A stretch of DNA of 25,543 nucleotides from DATBGO01 sp050011895 (GTDB lineage: Bacteria; Actinomycetota; Actinomycetes; Streptosporangiales; Streptosporangiaceae): positions 1-25,543 of the forward strand of contig JBEKIF010000065.1 in NCBI GenBank assembly GCA_050011895.1. The letters run 5' to 3'. Below, in pieces: positions 1 to 7,941 of this stretch. How positions within the stretch are numbered: the first letter of the stretch is position 1; each line of letters starts with the position of its first letter. The notes under the pieces are model-generated. The model was not told the origin of the DNA and did no database searches. It worked only from the letters and a program-made list of their open reading frames with translations. The position numbers and the translations under genes were made by a program.

Positions 1-1
1 C

Positions 2-106
2 CGCCACACCTGGCTCGAGGAAGGCGTGCTCGACCCGTCCGGCGAGGGTCCCATGGTGCCGGACCCGGGACAGGCCGACGGCACCGCGCCGCTGGCCCCC
101 CTCTAA
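2..106 (+). CDS. C-terminal end of an unidentified protein (5' partial)
   Basis: An open frame enters from the left edge and stops at TAA 104-106. The visible 34 residues begin RHTWLEEGVLDPSGEG and end APLAPL, an acidic, proline-rich tail. No domain can be recognised. The frame shows the GC bias at third positions expected of the genome, so it is probably the real end of a plus-strand gene. It converges with the transporter gene, with about 16 bp between the stops. Confidence 0.5.
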   Translation, partial: RHTWLEEGVLDPSGEGPMVPDPGQADGTAPLAPL

Positions 107-122
107 GCGACGGCGCCCCGGA

Positions 123-1103
123 TCAGGCCGCGTTCGCCACGCACTTGATTGTCTCGTATTCGATGGGCGTCAGGGACCCGAGGTCGGGCGCCATCGGGGT
201 AGCTGGCATGGCCTTGGCGGCCGCGCGGCCGCGCCGCCGCACTGCTAGCAGCGGCAGGCTGCCCAACGCGATGCCGGCCAGGATGGCCGCGCCGCCAAGT
301 ACCTGCTTCGGGCCCGCTGGGTCGCCGAACAGGACGATGCCTGCGACCGCGCCGACGAGCGGCTCAAGGTTGAGGAAAGCCCCGGCTGCCTCGGCAGACA
401 TCCGGCTCTGCCCGTAGGCGAACAGCGTGAACGGCAGCAGGGTGCCGCCGAGCGCTAGTCCGGCGCAGGCCAGGACGGTTCCCGTTGCTGAGCCGCTGGG
501 CGCGGCTGGCACGCCCTCAGTGACCACGGCGACGGGTAGCGCGGCCAGCGCCGCCGCCAGGAACTGCACTGCCGTCACCGCGACCGGGTCGCGGCCGCTC
601 AGCAGGCCGGTCTGCGCGACGGTAAAGATCGCCGACATCAGCAGTGCCACCAGCACCAGGCCGTCGCCGCTGACAGTCGCGCCGCCGCCCGGGCCGTCGG
701 CGACCAGGCCAACGCCCGCCAGCGAAATCGCGAAGCCCGCCCAGGCCACCGGGCGTGCCACGCTCCGGCGCCAGAAAGCCGCGACAACTGCGACGAGGAC
801 CGGCGCCGCGCCAATCAGCAGGGCCGCGTGGCTCACGCTGGTTCGCGTAATGCCAGCATTCTGCACGAGGACAGAACCGCCGTACCCCACCGCACCCCAG
901 GCCAGCACGGCCGGGGTGCATGCGGAGCGCACCCGGGAGCGGACAGCTACCAACAGGATGGCGGCGGCCACGCCAAATCGCGCGAAGGTCAGCCAGGCAG
1001 GCGGCAGCGACTCCAGGGCCACCTTGGACAGCGGCACTGTCGTGCCCCACAGCAGCCCCGCAGCGATGAGGGCGGCGACGGCACGGCGAAGGTCAGGCTT
1101 CAT
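123..1103 (-). CDS. EamA/DMT-family membrane exporter
   Basis: This 326-residue membrane protein has the ten-helix pattern of the drug/metabolite transporter superfamily, made of two EamA repeats. The first repeat opens with AALIAAGLLWGTTVPLSKVA; the second includes a helix with GTLLPFTLFAYGQSRMSA and LNLEPLVGAVAG, a typical EamA signature. Family members export amino acids, related metabolites or drugs from the cytoplasm; the substrate here cannot be read. It starts at ATG with no clear Shine-Dalgarno site. It is divergent from an Lrp/AsnC regulator 71 bp away, an arrangement often seen for an amino-acid exporter and its sensor, so an amino-acid or related substrate is a reasonable inference. 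A short polar C-terminal tail follows the last helix. Confidence 0.88.
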   Translation of the reverse strand: MKPDLRRAVAALIAAGLLWGTTVPLSKVALESLPPAWLTFARFGVAAAILLVAVRSRVRSACTPAVLAWGAVGYGGSVLVQNAGITRTSVSHAALLIGAAPVLVAVVAAFWRRSVARPVAWAGFAISLAGVGLVADGPGGGATVSGDGLVLVALLMSAIFTVAQTGLLSGRDPVAVTAVQFLAAALAALPVAVVTEGVPAAPSGSATGTVLACAGLALGGTLLPFTLFAYGQSRMSAEAAGAFLNLEPLVGAVAGIVLFGDPAGPKQVLGGAAILAGIALGSLPLLAVRRRGRAAAKAMPATPMAPDLGSLTPIEYETIKCVANAA

Positions 1104-1160
1104 AGAGCCATAGTCGCCGCCGACCTAGCCAGAATTTGCTGGCTGACCGCTGCGACGCAA

Positions 1161-1180
1161 TAATATATGGCTATATGGCT
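1161..1180 (+). promoter_or_regulatory. Divergent promoter region: TAATAT -10 and 8-bp tandem duplication at the regulator start
   Basis: TAATAT (1161-1166) fits a -10 element and would place transcription start about 1-2 nt before the ATG at 1175, that is, a leaderless or nearly leaderless mRNA. The octamer ATATGGCT occurs twice in tandem (1165-1172 and 1173-1180), and the second copy holds the chosen ATG. On the other strand TATTAT (1165-1160) could serve the divergent exporter. This is an AT-rich island in GC-rich DNA. The assignments are by eye. Confidence 0.4.
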
Positions 1181-1711
1181 GTTGACCTTGATGAAGTTGA
1201 CGTCGAACTGCTCACCGTGCTGCAGGCCGACGCGGACCGCACGAACGTCGAGCTCGCCCGCCTGGTCGGGCTCTCCCCAGCCGCGACCTTGCACCGGGTA
1301 CGCCGGCTGAAAGAGTCGGGAGTCATCCGCATCATCAGCGCCCGGCTTGACGCGGCCGCGGCTGGCTTTCCGCTGCAGATGTACGTCACGGCCACCCTCG
1401 GGCGTCATGACCTTCGCTCGAGCCGACTCTTCGAGGAGCAGGTCCGGGCGCTGCCGCAGATCATCGCGGCGGACAATGTCGCGGGCGAGATGGACTATCT
1501 GCTCACCGTGGTCGCGCGCGACGTCACCGAACTGCAGCAGGTCCTTACCGCGCTGGCCACCCGAGGCGGCCAGCGGCTGGTGACCTATCTGCGCCTGGAG
1601 GAGGTCAAGGCCCCCTCCCAGCTGCCGTTGACGCCGGCCAGGCCGACCTCTGGTCGGCAACCACGCCGGGCTGCTGGCCGCGGGCGCGCACCGGCGGCGC
1701 GGGCCGAGTAA
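1175..1711 (+). CDS. Lrp/AsnC-family transcriptional regulator
   Basis: This 178-residue protein has the Lrp/AsnC architecture. An N-terminal helix-turn-helix at about residues 5-50 (DVELLTVLQADADRTNVELA, LVGLSPAATLHRVRRLKESG) is followed by VIRIISARLD and a RAM/AsnC ligand-binding domain at about 65-140. These proteins form dimers and octamers that sense small effectors such as amino acids. The start at 1175 is chosen because MAVDLDEVDVELL matches the usual N-terminus, while the in-frame start at 1136 would lie upstream of the probable -10 box. A basic, low-complexity tail (PTSGRQPRRAAGRGRAPAAR) of about 30 residues extends past the usual end. It probably controls itself and the divergent exporter. 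Confidence 0.88.
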   Translation: MAVDLDEVDVELLTVLQADADRTNVELARLVGLSPAATLHRVRRLKESGVIRIISARLDAAAAGFPLQMYVTATLGRHDLRSSRLFEEQVRALPQIIAADNVAGEMDYLLTVVARDVTELQQVLTALATRGGQRLVTYLRLEEVKAPSQLPLTPARPTSGRQPRRAAGRGRAPAARAE

Positions 1712-1728
1712 GGCACGGGCCAAGTAAG

Positions 1729-1753
1729 GAGAAGAGCGTTCGCTGGCCTTCTC
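1729..1753. terminator. Possible hairpin between convergent genes
   Basis: GAGAAG (1729-1734) pairs with CTTCTC (1748-1753), and AGCG/CGCT inside extends the stem with a small bulge. It lies in the 46-bp gap between the convergent regulator and methyltransferase genes. There is no U-tract. Confidence 0.3.
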
Positions 1754-1757
1754 GGGT

Positions 1758-2318
1758 TCAGGCAGTTGCCGCGAACCGCAGGCGGTCACCGGACACCTCG
1801 ACCTCGGCCCTGCTGAATCCGGCGCCCCGAAGCCGGTCAGCCAGCGAGCCGGGCTCGACGGGCACGAAGATGTCGTCCTGATGCAGGCGGCGTCGTTCCG
1901 GCGTATCCAGCCCGTCCGAGCCGAGCAGCACCCCGCCGGCCCGCAGCACCCTGCTCAGCTCGGCCAGCGCGGCATCCTGCTGTGCCGCGGACGGGATGTG
2001 ATGCAGCATTGTCAGGCAGGCCGCCGCCGAGAAGCTCCCGGCGGGAAAAGGCAGGCGCGTCGCGTCCGCGGTGATCACCTCGACATTGGTGCCCGCCAGC
2101 CGGGCGGCGAGCTGAGCCGCGAGACCGCTGTCGAGTTCAACCGCGGTCACGCGGGCAGCGTGCCGCCGCAGGACGTCAGTCGTCAGCCCGGGCCCAGGGC
2201 CCACCTCGAGCAGGTCGTCGCCCAGCTCGTAGCCGTCAAGAACCCACGGCAGCAGTTCATCTTCCACTAGCCTCGCCCACTCAGGGCTGGAGCATATGGC
2301 CAGGTGCTCCTCGTTCAC
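1758..2318 (-). CDS. Class I SAM-dependent methyltransferase
   Basis: This 186-residue protein fits a compact class I Rossmann methyltransferase. Motif I is LLEVGPGPGLTTDVL (about residues 37-51). The acidic residue that binds the SAM ribose is in VTAVELDSG. ADATRLPFPAGSFSAAACL and TMLHHIP correspond to the following motifs, and LRAGGVLLGSD is the usual post-motif strand. It would transfer a methyl group from S-adenosylmethionine to an unknown small molecule. The start is GTG (2316-2318), with GAGG about 9 nt upstream. The start MNEEHLAICSSPEW looks natural for the family. It lies 43 bp downstream of the VOC gene pair on the same strand and may be co-transcribed. Confidence 0.85.
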   Translation of the reverse strand: MNEEHLAICSSPEWARLVEDELLPWVLDGYELGDDLLEVGPGPGLTTDVLRRHAARVTAVELDSGLAAQLAARLAGTNVEVITADATRLPFPAGSFSAAACLTMLHHIPSAAQQDAALAELSRVLRAGGVLLGSDGLDTPERRRLHQDDIFVPVEPGSLADRLRGAGFSRAEVEVSGDRLRFAATA

Positions 2319-2361
2319 TCACGCCATCCTCGGGTCGCTCCGGCGGAGTCCCTGCGGCCAG

Positions 2362-2784
2362 CTAGCCGCTGAGACTGACGGTGCCATCGGGATGCAGGGT
2401 CCATCCGGGGTTATGCGCCACTTCCCACGGATGGCCGTCAGGGTCGATGAAGACGCCCGAGTAGCCGCCCCAGAAGGTCCGGGCCGGCTCGCGGCCGATC
2501 ACGCCGCCGGCTGCCCTGGCTTCGCCTACCACCTTGTCGACAGCTTCGGGGGACCCGACGTTGTACGCCAGCGTCACCCCGCCCCAGCCACCGCCGTCGC
2601 GGACGGCGCTGTCCTGGGCCAGCATGGACCGGTCCCACAGGGCGACGACCATTCCGCCGGCCTGGAAGAAGACGACGTCATCGGCAGCGGCGGTAGCCGG
2701 CTGCCAGCCCATCGCCTGGTAGAAATCCCTGGCCCGGCCCAGATCTGCCACGCCAAGGGTAATGAGACTGACGCGCTGGTCCAT
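2362..2784 (-). CDS. VOC-family protein (glyoxalase/bleomycin-resistance fold)
   Basis: This 140-residue protein has the paired beta-alpha-beta-beta-beta modules of the vicinal oxygen chelate fold. It opens with VSLITLGVADLGRARDFYQAMGW and ends with GVFIDPDGHPWEVAHNPGW, where the glutamate of the WEVA segment is the usual metal ligand position. Members include glyoxalases, dioxygenases and antibiotic-binding proteins; the substrate here is unknown. GGAGGAG lies 6 nt before the ATG, so the start is well supported. A second VOC gene ends 14 bp upstream, so the two are likely translated from one message. Confidence 0.85.
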   Translation of the reverse strand: MDQRVSLITLGVADLGRARDFYQAMGWQPATAAADDVVFFQAGGMVVALWDRSMLAQDSAVRDGGGWGGVTLAYNVGSPEAVDKVVGEARAAGGVIGREPARTFWGGYSGVFIDPDGHPWEVAHNPGWTLHPDGTVSLSG

Positions 2785-2798
2785 TCAGCTCCTCCTCG

Positions 2799-3188
2799 CT
2801 AGCCGCCCGGAACTCCGCGCTCAACGCAGAACTCATTGCCCTCGGGATCGGCCAGCGTCACCCAGCCGGTCCCGTCGGGCCGCCGGTGGTCAGCGGCCAG
2901 CGTCGCACCAAGGGCCAGGATCCGCTGCATCTCCTGCTCCCTGGACTGCGGGGCCGGGTCAGCCGGCGCCAGGTCAAGGTGAAGACGGTTCTTGACCCGC
3001 TTGGCTTCCGGAACCCGGATGAACAGCAAGCTGGCCGACCCGTCTGGCGCCACTAGCAGGCCCTCCGGATCGTCGGGGTGGTTGGCGTTGCCTGGATCCT
3101 CTCGATACCCGGTGACCTGCGACCAGAATCCGGCCAGCAGGTACGGGTCGGCGCAGTCGAAAGTTATGGTCCTGATCCGAACTGTCAT
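2799..3188 (-). CDS. VOC-family protein (glyoxalase-like domain)
   Basis: This 129-residue protein is a second VOC-fold member, of the glyoxalase-like subtype. It begins RIRTITFDCADPYLLAGFWS and ends GTGWVTLADPEGNEFCVERG, the typical closing strand with a glutamate ligand (NEFCVE). LRVPEAKRVKNRLHLDLAP-type sequence in the middle carries the HLDL motif common in this subtype. The start ATG at 3188 has AAGGAAG about 9 nt upstream. It is 14 bp upstream of the other VOC gene. The two are only distantly similar, so they are not a recent duplication. The substrate is unknown. Confidence 0.85.
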   Translation of the reverse strand: MTVRIRTITFDCADPYLLAGFWSQVTGYREDPGNANHPDDPEGLLVAPDGSASLLFIRVPEAKRVKNRLHLDLAPADPAPQSREQEMQRILALGATLAADHRRPDGTGWVTLADPEGNEFCVERGVPGG

Positions 3189-3226
3189 CAGCTGGCTTCC
3201 TTTTGTTCCGCTTCAGGGACCTCAGG

Positions 3227-4246
3227 CTAGCTGCCAGGTACCGGCGGTCTTGGGCTGTGGCGCTCGGCACCTGCGAGAGCGCCCTCGGCGGTATGCAGCA
3301 CCCAGAATCCGCCCTTGTCGAGTTCCGGGCCGCCGGGCGGCACCGCGCCGAGGTCCCCGCAGATGGCCGCGAGGACCGGCGGGAGATTCTCGCGGTGCGC
3401 GCAGAGCACCGTTGGCAGGCGCTCGGCAGTCAGCCGAACGGCCAGGTCCGTCACCGCGGCTGGGCCAGCTGGCGGCTGCGTCACCGTCAGACCGGGGTCG
3501 ACTGAGATCTGCTTGCCGACCCGCTGCGCATACGGCCGGACCGTCGCGATGCAGCGCTCCGCCGCCGAGCTGATCACCCGGCAGGAGCCATAGCAAGACA
3601 GCAGGCTGGCCAGCCGCTCCGCGTCCGCGGTACCGCCGGGATCAAGCGGCCTCGCCAAGTCGTCCCCGGCCCAGGAACTCTTCGCCCCGGCGGAGGCATG
3701 CCGGAGCAGGATGACGGGAACGGTATCGGAGGGGCCGGCCGCTAGTTCCGCGAGCAGTCGCGCATCGTGGGAGTAACTTAGCCTGCGGCTTGCCGCGGGC
3801 AGCGGCAGCCACTCAAGGTCGTCCACCTCCGAATTGGGCACAAAGGCCATGCTGGCACCGGTCGCGACCCGTGCCGCCCAGTAGTCCACCCGCTTCGGGC
3901 GCCCCTGGTTGTCATAGCTGGTTGGGCGGAGCCGCCTGCCGAGGACCACCCGGATCCCGGTCTCCTCAGCCACCTCGCGCACGGCAGCGGCCAGGACGTG
4001 TTCGCCCGGCTCAACCTTTCCCTTCGGGAAGGTCCAGTCACCGTACTTGATGCGGTGGATCAGGGCGACTTCATCGCCGCCCGCGCCAGGCCGGCGGACA
4101 AGCGCGCCAGCCGCGCGGATAGCTCCGGCGGCGGCCGCGCGCATTGGTATGGCCGTGGCCAGGCGGGCCGGGCCGACGGCGGCCGGGCGGCCGGCTCCGG
4201 CGCCTCCGGCGTTATTCGGCGCGGGCTCGGCCTCGCCATCAGCCAT
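3227..4246 (-). CDS. mutT1: Nudix hydrolase fused to histidine phosphatase domain (MutT1 type)
   Basis: This 339-residue protein joins two domains. The N-terminal Nudix domain (about residues 42-165) has a complete Nudix box at 76-98, running from GKVEPGE to REVAEETGI. The C-terminal histidine-phosphatase domain (about 175-325) has the RHA variant of the RHG motif (LLRHASAG, H183) and the second active-site histidine in CAHRENLPP (H284). Mycobacterial MutT1 has this architecture and hydrolyses 8-oxo-guanine nucleotides and diadenosine polyphosphates. The ATG overlaps the ppk1 stop by 8 bp, so translation is probably coupled, and mutT1 also neighbours ppk1 in mycobacteria. The first about 40 residues are low complexity; Met35 is an alternative start. 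Confidence 0.9.
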   Translation of the reverse strand: MADGEAEPAPNNAGGAGAGRPAAVGPARLATAIPMRAAAAGAIRAAGALVRRPGAGGDEVALIHRIKYGDWTFPKGKVEPGEHVLAAAVREVAEETGIRVVLGRRLRPTSYDNQGRPKRVDYWAARVATGASMAFVPNSEVDDLEWLPLPAASRRLSYSHDARLLAELAAGPSDTVPVILLRHASAGAKSSWAGDDLARPLDPGGTADAERLASLLSCYGSCRVISSAAERCIATVRPYAQRVGKQISVDPGLTVTQPPAGPAAVTDLAVRLTAERLPTVLCAHRENLPPVLAAICGDLGAVPPGGPELDKGGFWVLHTAEGALAGAERHSPRPPVPGS

Positions 4247-6521
4247 CGGCGGTCCGGGCGTGCCTGGTCACGATCAGATACTCCTGTATGTCGGTCAAGG
4301 GCCGGCCCGAATCGTCCAGGTGATGCCTGATCCAGGTGCCGTCCCCGGACAGCCACCAGGACGCCGTCCCGTCATCCATCGCCATGTCAATCAGGCCGCG
4401 CAGCTGCGTTTGCTGAGCCGGATCGGCCACCCTGACCAGCAGCTCGACGCGCCGGTCGAGGTTGCGGTGCATGAGATCGGCACTGCCCATCCAGATCTCG
4501 CCGTCGTCCACACCGGTGCCGAACCCGTAGACGCGCGAGTGCTCGAGGAACCGGCCGAGCACACTCCGGACCCGGATGTTCTCCGACATCCCGGCCACCC
4601 CGGGCCGGACCGCGCAGATCCCGCGCACCCATAGGTCGATGGGCACCCCGGCCTGAGATGCGCGATAGAGCGCATCGATGATTACCTCGTCGATGATGGC
4701 GTTGCACTTGAACTGGATCCGCGCTAGCTGGCCGGCCCGGGCCCGGGCCACCTGGCCCTCGATCCGCTCGAGCAGCCCGGATCGGAGCCGGGCCGGCGCG
4801 ACGAGCAAGCGCCGGTAGTCACTCTTCCTGCTGTACCCGGTCAAGTGGTTGAACAGGTCCGTCGCGTCCTCGCCGACAGTCGGGTCGCAGGTCAGCAGGC
4901 CGAAGTCCTCATACAGCCGGGCGGTCGTCGGGTGATAGTTGCCGGTACCGATATGGCAGAACCTGCGCAGGGTGCCGTCCGCCTCCTCGCGCACCACCAG
5001 CACCATCTTGCAATGCGTCTTCAGCCCGACGAAACCGTAGACGACATGGCAGCCAGCTTCCTCCAGTTTCCTGGCCCAGGCGATGTTGGCTCGCTCATCG
5101 AAGCGCGCCTTGATCTCTACCACGACCACGACCTGCTTGCCCGCCTCGGCGGCGTCGATGAGCGCATCGACGATCTCCGAGTCGCCGCTGGTGCGGTACA
5201 GCGTGTGCTTGATCGCCAGGACCCGGGGGTCCTCGGCTGCCGACACGACGAGCCGCTGCGTGCTGGCGGTGAACGAGTCGTAGGGATGATGGACCAGGAC
5301 GTCATGCTCGCTGAGCTCGGCGAAGATCCCGGTGTCGAGCGGCAGCGCGGTCTCGGACGGAATGAACGGCGGGTACCTCAGCTTCGGCATGTCGAGATCG
5401 GCGATCGCCGAGAGTCCGGCGAGATCCAGCGGCCCCGGCACCCGGTAAACGGCCCGGGTGTCCACCCCCAGCTCCGTCACCAGCTTGTCGAGCACGTCCG
5501 CGGACATGGACTCCTCCACCTCGAGCCGGACCGCGGGCTCGAACCTGCGCCGCATGAGCTCCCGTTCCAGGGACTTCAGCAGATCCTCCGTGACGTCCTC
5601 ATCGATCTCCAGGTCTCGCGTCCTGGTCACCCGGAAGGCATGCTCCTCGAGGACTTCCAGGCCGACGAACAGCTCGGGCAGGTGGGCGGCGATCACGTCC
5701 TCGATCGGCACGAACCGGTTGCCTGCCACCGACATGAACCTCGGCAGCAGCGGCGGCACCTTGACCCTGGCGAACATCGTCGCGCCGCTCTGCGGGTCCG
5801 CCATCATAACGGCCAGGCTGAGGGAGAGACCGGAGATATAGGGGAACGGGTGCGCCGGATCGACCACCAGCGGCGTCAGCACCGGGTAGATCCGTTCCCT
5901 GAACAGCTTCTGCAGGTTCGCCTGCTCGTCTGCGGCCAGCTCCTTCCAGCGCAGGATCTCGATTCCCTCGCTGGCCAGAGCGGGCAGCACGGAATCGCTG
6001 AAGCACTTGGCGTGCCTGCCGGTCAGCGCACGCGCGGTTTCCAGCGTGTTCAGGTATATCTGGGTGGGCACCCGCCCGCTGGCCTGCTCCACCGGGAGTC
6101 CTGCTGCCATCCGCCTGATCCGTCCGGCGACCCGCACCATGAAGAACTCGTCCAGATTGCTGGCGAAGATGGAAATAAACCTGACCCGCTCCAGCAGCGG
6201 CAGGGTGTCATCCTCCGCGAGCTCGAGAACACGCTGGTTGAATCTGAGCCAGCTCTCCTCACGGTCCAGGAACCTGTCGGGCGGCAGCTTCTGCGCTTCC
6301 GGCGCTCCGGCCTCGTTTGCCTGCTCCCGGCCCGTCTTCCGGTCGCCGTCGGCAGAGCGTGCGCTTTCAGCGGATCGCGCGCTTTCGTCGCGCCCCCCGC
6401 GGCCCCCGGACTGCCCGCGACCACGGGGCGGGGAGTCCGCCGCGCCTCGACCACGGGGCGGCGAGTCCCCCGCGCCCTTCTTTTCCACGCTGCGCGCCGA
6501 ACCGACCTGACCAGAACCCAT
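4239..6521 (-). CDS. ppk1: Polyphosphate kinase 1
   Basis: This 760-residue enzyme reversibly transfers the terminal phosphate of ATP to inorganic polyphosphate. After an atypical 80-residue leader come the N-terminal domain (FLDREESWLRFNQRVLELA, SNLDEFFMVRVAGR), the head domain and two phospholipase-D-like catalytic domains. H503 in GLKTHCKMVLV corresponds to the autophosphorylated histidine (E. coli His435), and H661 in FLEHSRVYGF to the second catalytic histidine (His592). AIKHTLYRTSGDS and HIGTGNYHP are further PPK1 signatures. The leader is hydrophilic, with a repeat around DSPPRGRG and ESARSA repeats, and is probably disordered. The start could also lie downstream of it. It is first in a two-gene unit with mutT1. 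Confidence 0.95.
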   Translation of the reverse strand: MGSGQVGSARSVEKKGAGDSPPRGRGAADSPPRGRGQSGGRGGRDESARSAESARSADGDRKTGREQANEAGAPEAQKLPPDRFLDREESWLRFNQRVLELAEDDTLPLLERVRFISIFASNLDEFFMVRVAGRIRRMAAGLPVEQASGRVPTQIYLNTLETARALTGRHAKCFSDSVLPALASEGIEILRWKELAADEQANLQKLFRERIYPVLTPLVVDPAHPFPYISGLSLSLAVMMADPQSGATMFARVKVPPLLPRFMSVAGNRFVPIEDVIAAHLPELFVGLEVLEEHAFRVTRTRDLEIDEDVTEDLLKSLERELMRRRFEPAVRLEVEESMSADVLDKLVTELGVDTRAVYRVPGPLDLAGLSAIADLDMPKLRYPPFIPSETALPLDTGIFAELSEHDVLVHHPYDSFTASTQRLVVSAAEDPRVLAIKHTLYRTSGDSEIVDALIDAAEAGKQVVVVVEIKARFDERANIAWARKLEEAGCHVVYGFVGLKTHCKMVLVVREEADGTLRRFCHIGTGNYHPTTARLYEDFGLLTCDPTVGEDATDLFNHLTGYSRKSDYRRLLVAPARLRSGLLERIEGQVARARAGQLARIQFKCNAIIDEVIIDALYRASQAGVPIDLWVRGICAVRPGVAGMSENIRVRSVLGRFLEHSRVYGFGTGVDDGEIWMGSADLMHRNLDRRVELLVRVADPAQQTQLRGLIDMAMDDGTASWWLSGDGTWIRHHLDDSGRPLTDIQEYLIVTRHARTADG
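6418..6477. repeat. Tandem 30-bp repeat in the ppk1 5' coding region
   Basis: Two adjacent 30-bp units (6418-6447 and 6448-6477) match at 27 of 30 positions. In the ppk1 frame they give two ten-residue repeats around DSPPRGRG in the leader before the kinase domains. The unit is a multiple of three, so copy number can change without breaking the frame. Confidence 0.85.
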
Positions 6522-6825
6522 GTCCCTATTGTCCCCGGTGTCACGGCTATCAAAAGACCCGGGGAGCCATCATGTCGAGATTGGCCTGCCACGGTCCGCG
6601 CAATTCAGACCGACATCTGCCGATTTCAGGTGAGTCGTAGCTGATGTCCGGCCTCGAGAACCGTTCTGACGCAGCTGGCAACCGCCGCCGCGACGACCGG
6701 GACGGCCGGCCCGGCCCGGCTCCCCGGCCTGTCCGGCCTCCTTCCGGCATAGGCTCAGCAGGGGCCGATGGACGTCAAACCGCAGAGTCGGCAGCAGGCT
6801 TTTCGGGCCAGAACGGAGCAGTTGC
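6522..6825. other. 304-bp divergent intergenic region (ppk1 / LLM oxidoreductase)
   Basis: No gene is supported here; the short frames have no recognisable product. It must hold the promoters for ppk1 (minus) and the LLM oxidoreductase (plus). TAGGCT at 6750-6755 fits a -10 consensus for the plus-strand gene, but no convincing -35 is present. No phosphate-box-like tandem repeats were seen before ppk1. Confidence 0.5.
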
Positions 6826-7731
6826 ATGCGCATTGGCACCTCCCTTACCGAGCACCCCGGTCCCGATGCCCTCACCTACCTTCGCGACGAAATCCAGCGC
6901 GCCGCCGACGACGGCTTCGCATCCGCCTGGCTGTCCAACATCTTCGGCCTTGACGCACTGACCGCGCTGGCCGTCGCGGGCAGCCAGGTCCAGGGGATCG
7001 AGCTCGGCACCGCGGTGGTGCCGACCTATCCGCGCCATCCGGCTGTCCTCGCGCAGCAGGCCCTCACCACGGCCACCGCTGTCGGCGGTCGGCTGACGCT
7101 CGGCATCGGGCTGTCCCACAAGATCGTCATCGACGACATGTACGGCTACAGTTTCGACCGGCCCGCCCGGCACATGCGCGAGTACCTCTCCGTCCTGCTG
7201 CCGCTGCTCGACGGCGAGCCGGTCTCATTCGTCGGCGAGACCCTCCGGGCCGGAATCGGGCTGAGCACCCCGCGCCCCGGCCGGGTGCCCGTCGTGCTGG
7301 CAGCGCTGGCGCCGCAGATGCTGCGGCTGGCCGGCCAGCGGGCGGACGGGACGGTGCTCTGGATGACCGGGCCGGCGACGGTGCGGGACTATGTCGTGCC
7401 TGCCATCACGGCCGCGGCGACGGCGACCGGGCGCACCAGCCCGCGGGTGATCTGCATCCTGCCGGTCTGCGTCACCGACGACACGGACGCTGCCAGGGCA
7501 CGCGCCGACACGGTGCTCACGATCTACGGCCAGCTGCCCTCCTACCGCGCGATGCTGGACCGTGAGGGTGCGCAGGGCCCCGGGGACGTTACGATCGCGG
7601 GCGACGAGGCCGCCGTGGCCGCTCAGCTGGGGGCGCTCGAGGCCGCGGGCGTGACCGACTTCGTCGCCGCCGACCTCGATGCCCGCGGTCAGCACCGTAC
7701 CCGCGCGCTACTCACCTCCCTGCTGCGCTGA
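6826..7731 (+). CDS. LLM-class oxidoreductase, probably F420-dependent
   Basis: This 301-residue protein matches the bacterial luciferase-like (LLM) TIM-barrel family, in the branch annotated as F420-dependent. The start is MRIGTSLTEHPGPDAL. LSNIFGLDALTALAVAG, IELGTAVVPTYPRHPAVLAQQALT and GRLTLGIGLSHK are the typical barrel strands that line the deazaflavin site. PVVLAALAPQMLRLAGQRADGTVLWM is the usual late motif. It would use reduced F420, or FMN, to reduce or oxidise an unknown substrate. GGAG lies about 10 nt before the ATG. It appears to be a single-gene unit, convergent with the esterase gene. Confidence 0.88.
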   Translation: MRIGTSLTEHPGPDALTYLRDEIQRAADDGFASAWLSNIFGLDALTALAVAGSQVQGIELGTAVVPTYPRHPAVLAQQALTTATAVGGRLTLGIGLSHKIVIDDMYGYSFDRPARHMREYLSVLLPLLDGEPVSFVGETLRAGIGLSTPRPGRVPVVLAALAPQMLRLAGQRADGTVLWMTGPATVRDYVVPAITAAATATGRTSPRVICILPVCVTDDTDAARARADTVLTIYGQLPSYRAMLDREGAQGPGDVTIAGDEAAVAAQLGALEAAGVTDFVAADLDARGQHRTRALLTSLLR

Positions 7732-7840
7732 CCGCCATCCAGACGGACCCGATGGGGCAGGCCCGCAGCCCGCGTACCCGGCGGCAAGACCCCAACCGGG
7801 CCCGGGACCGGGCCGGCACCCCGCCGCCGCGCGGCTACCT

Positions 7841-7941
7841 CAGCTCGACCCTGCCGCCGCGGCCAAGCGCGGCGGCGAGTTCCTTCTCGGCCGTCTCGAT
7901 CTTCAGCCAGTCGGCGTAGCTGACCGGCCGGATCCCGCGGG
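7841..7941 (-). pseudogene. Displaced copy of the fprA 3' end (fragment)
   Basis: This stretch matches 10413-10513 inside fprA at about 96 of 101 positions, in the same orientation, with the last about 63 bp identical. Read in the fprA frame (minus strand) it encodes GIRPVSYADWLKIETAEKEL followed by AAALGRGGRVELR and a TAG at 7835-7837, so the native FprA tail is missing. Similarity ends abruptly on both sides. Its distal part overlaps the last 12 codons of the esterase gene in a different frame. It is either a remnant of a second fpr copy or one end of a recombined or inserted segment. Confidence 0.85.

Noticed and set aside
4845..6644. 599-codon plus-strand open frame opposite ppk1
   Set aside because: It lies fully antisense to a clear ppk1 with all catalytic motifs. 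Its translation is rich in R/H/G/P/Q with no domain; it is a GC-driven shadow.
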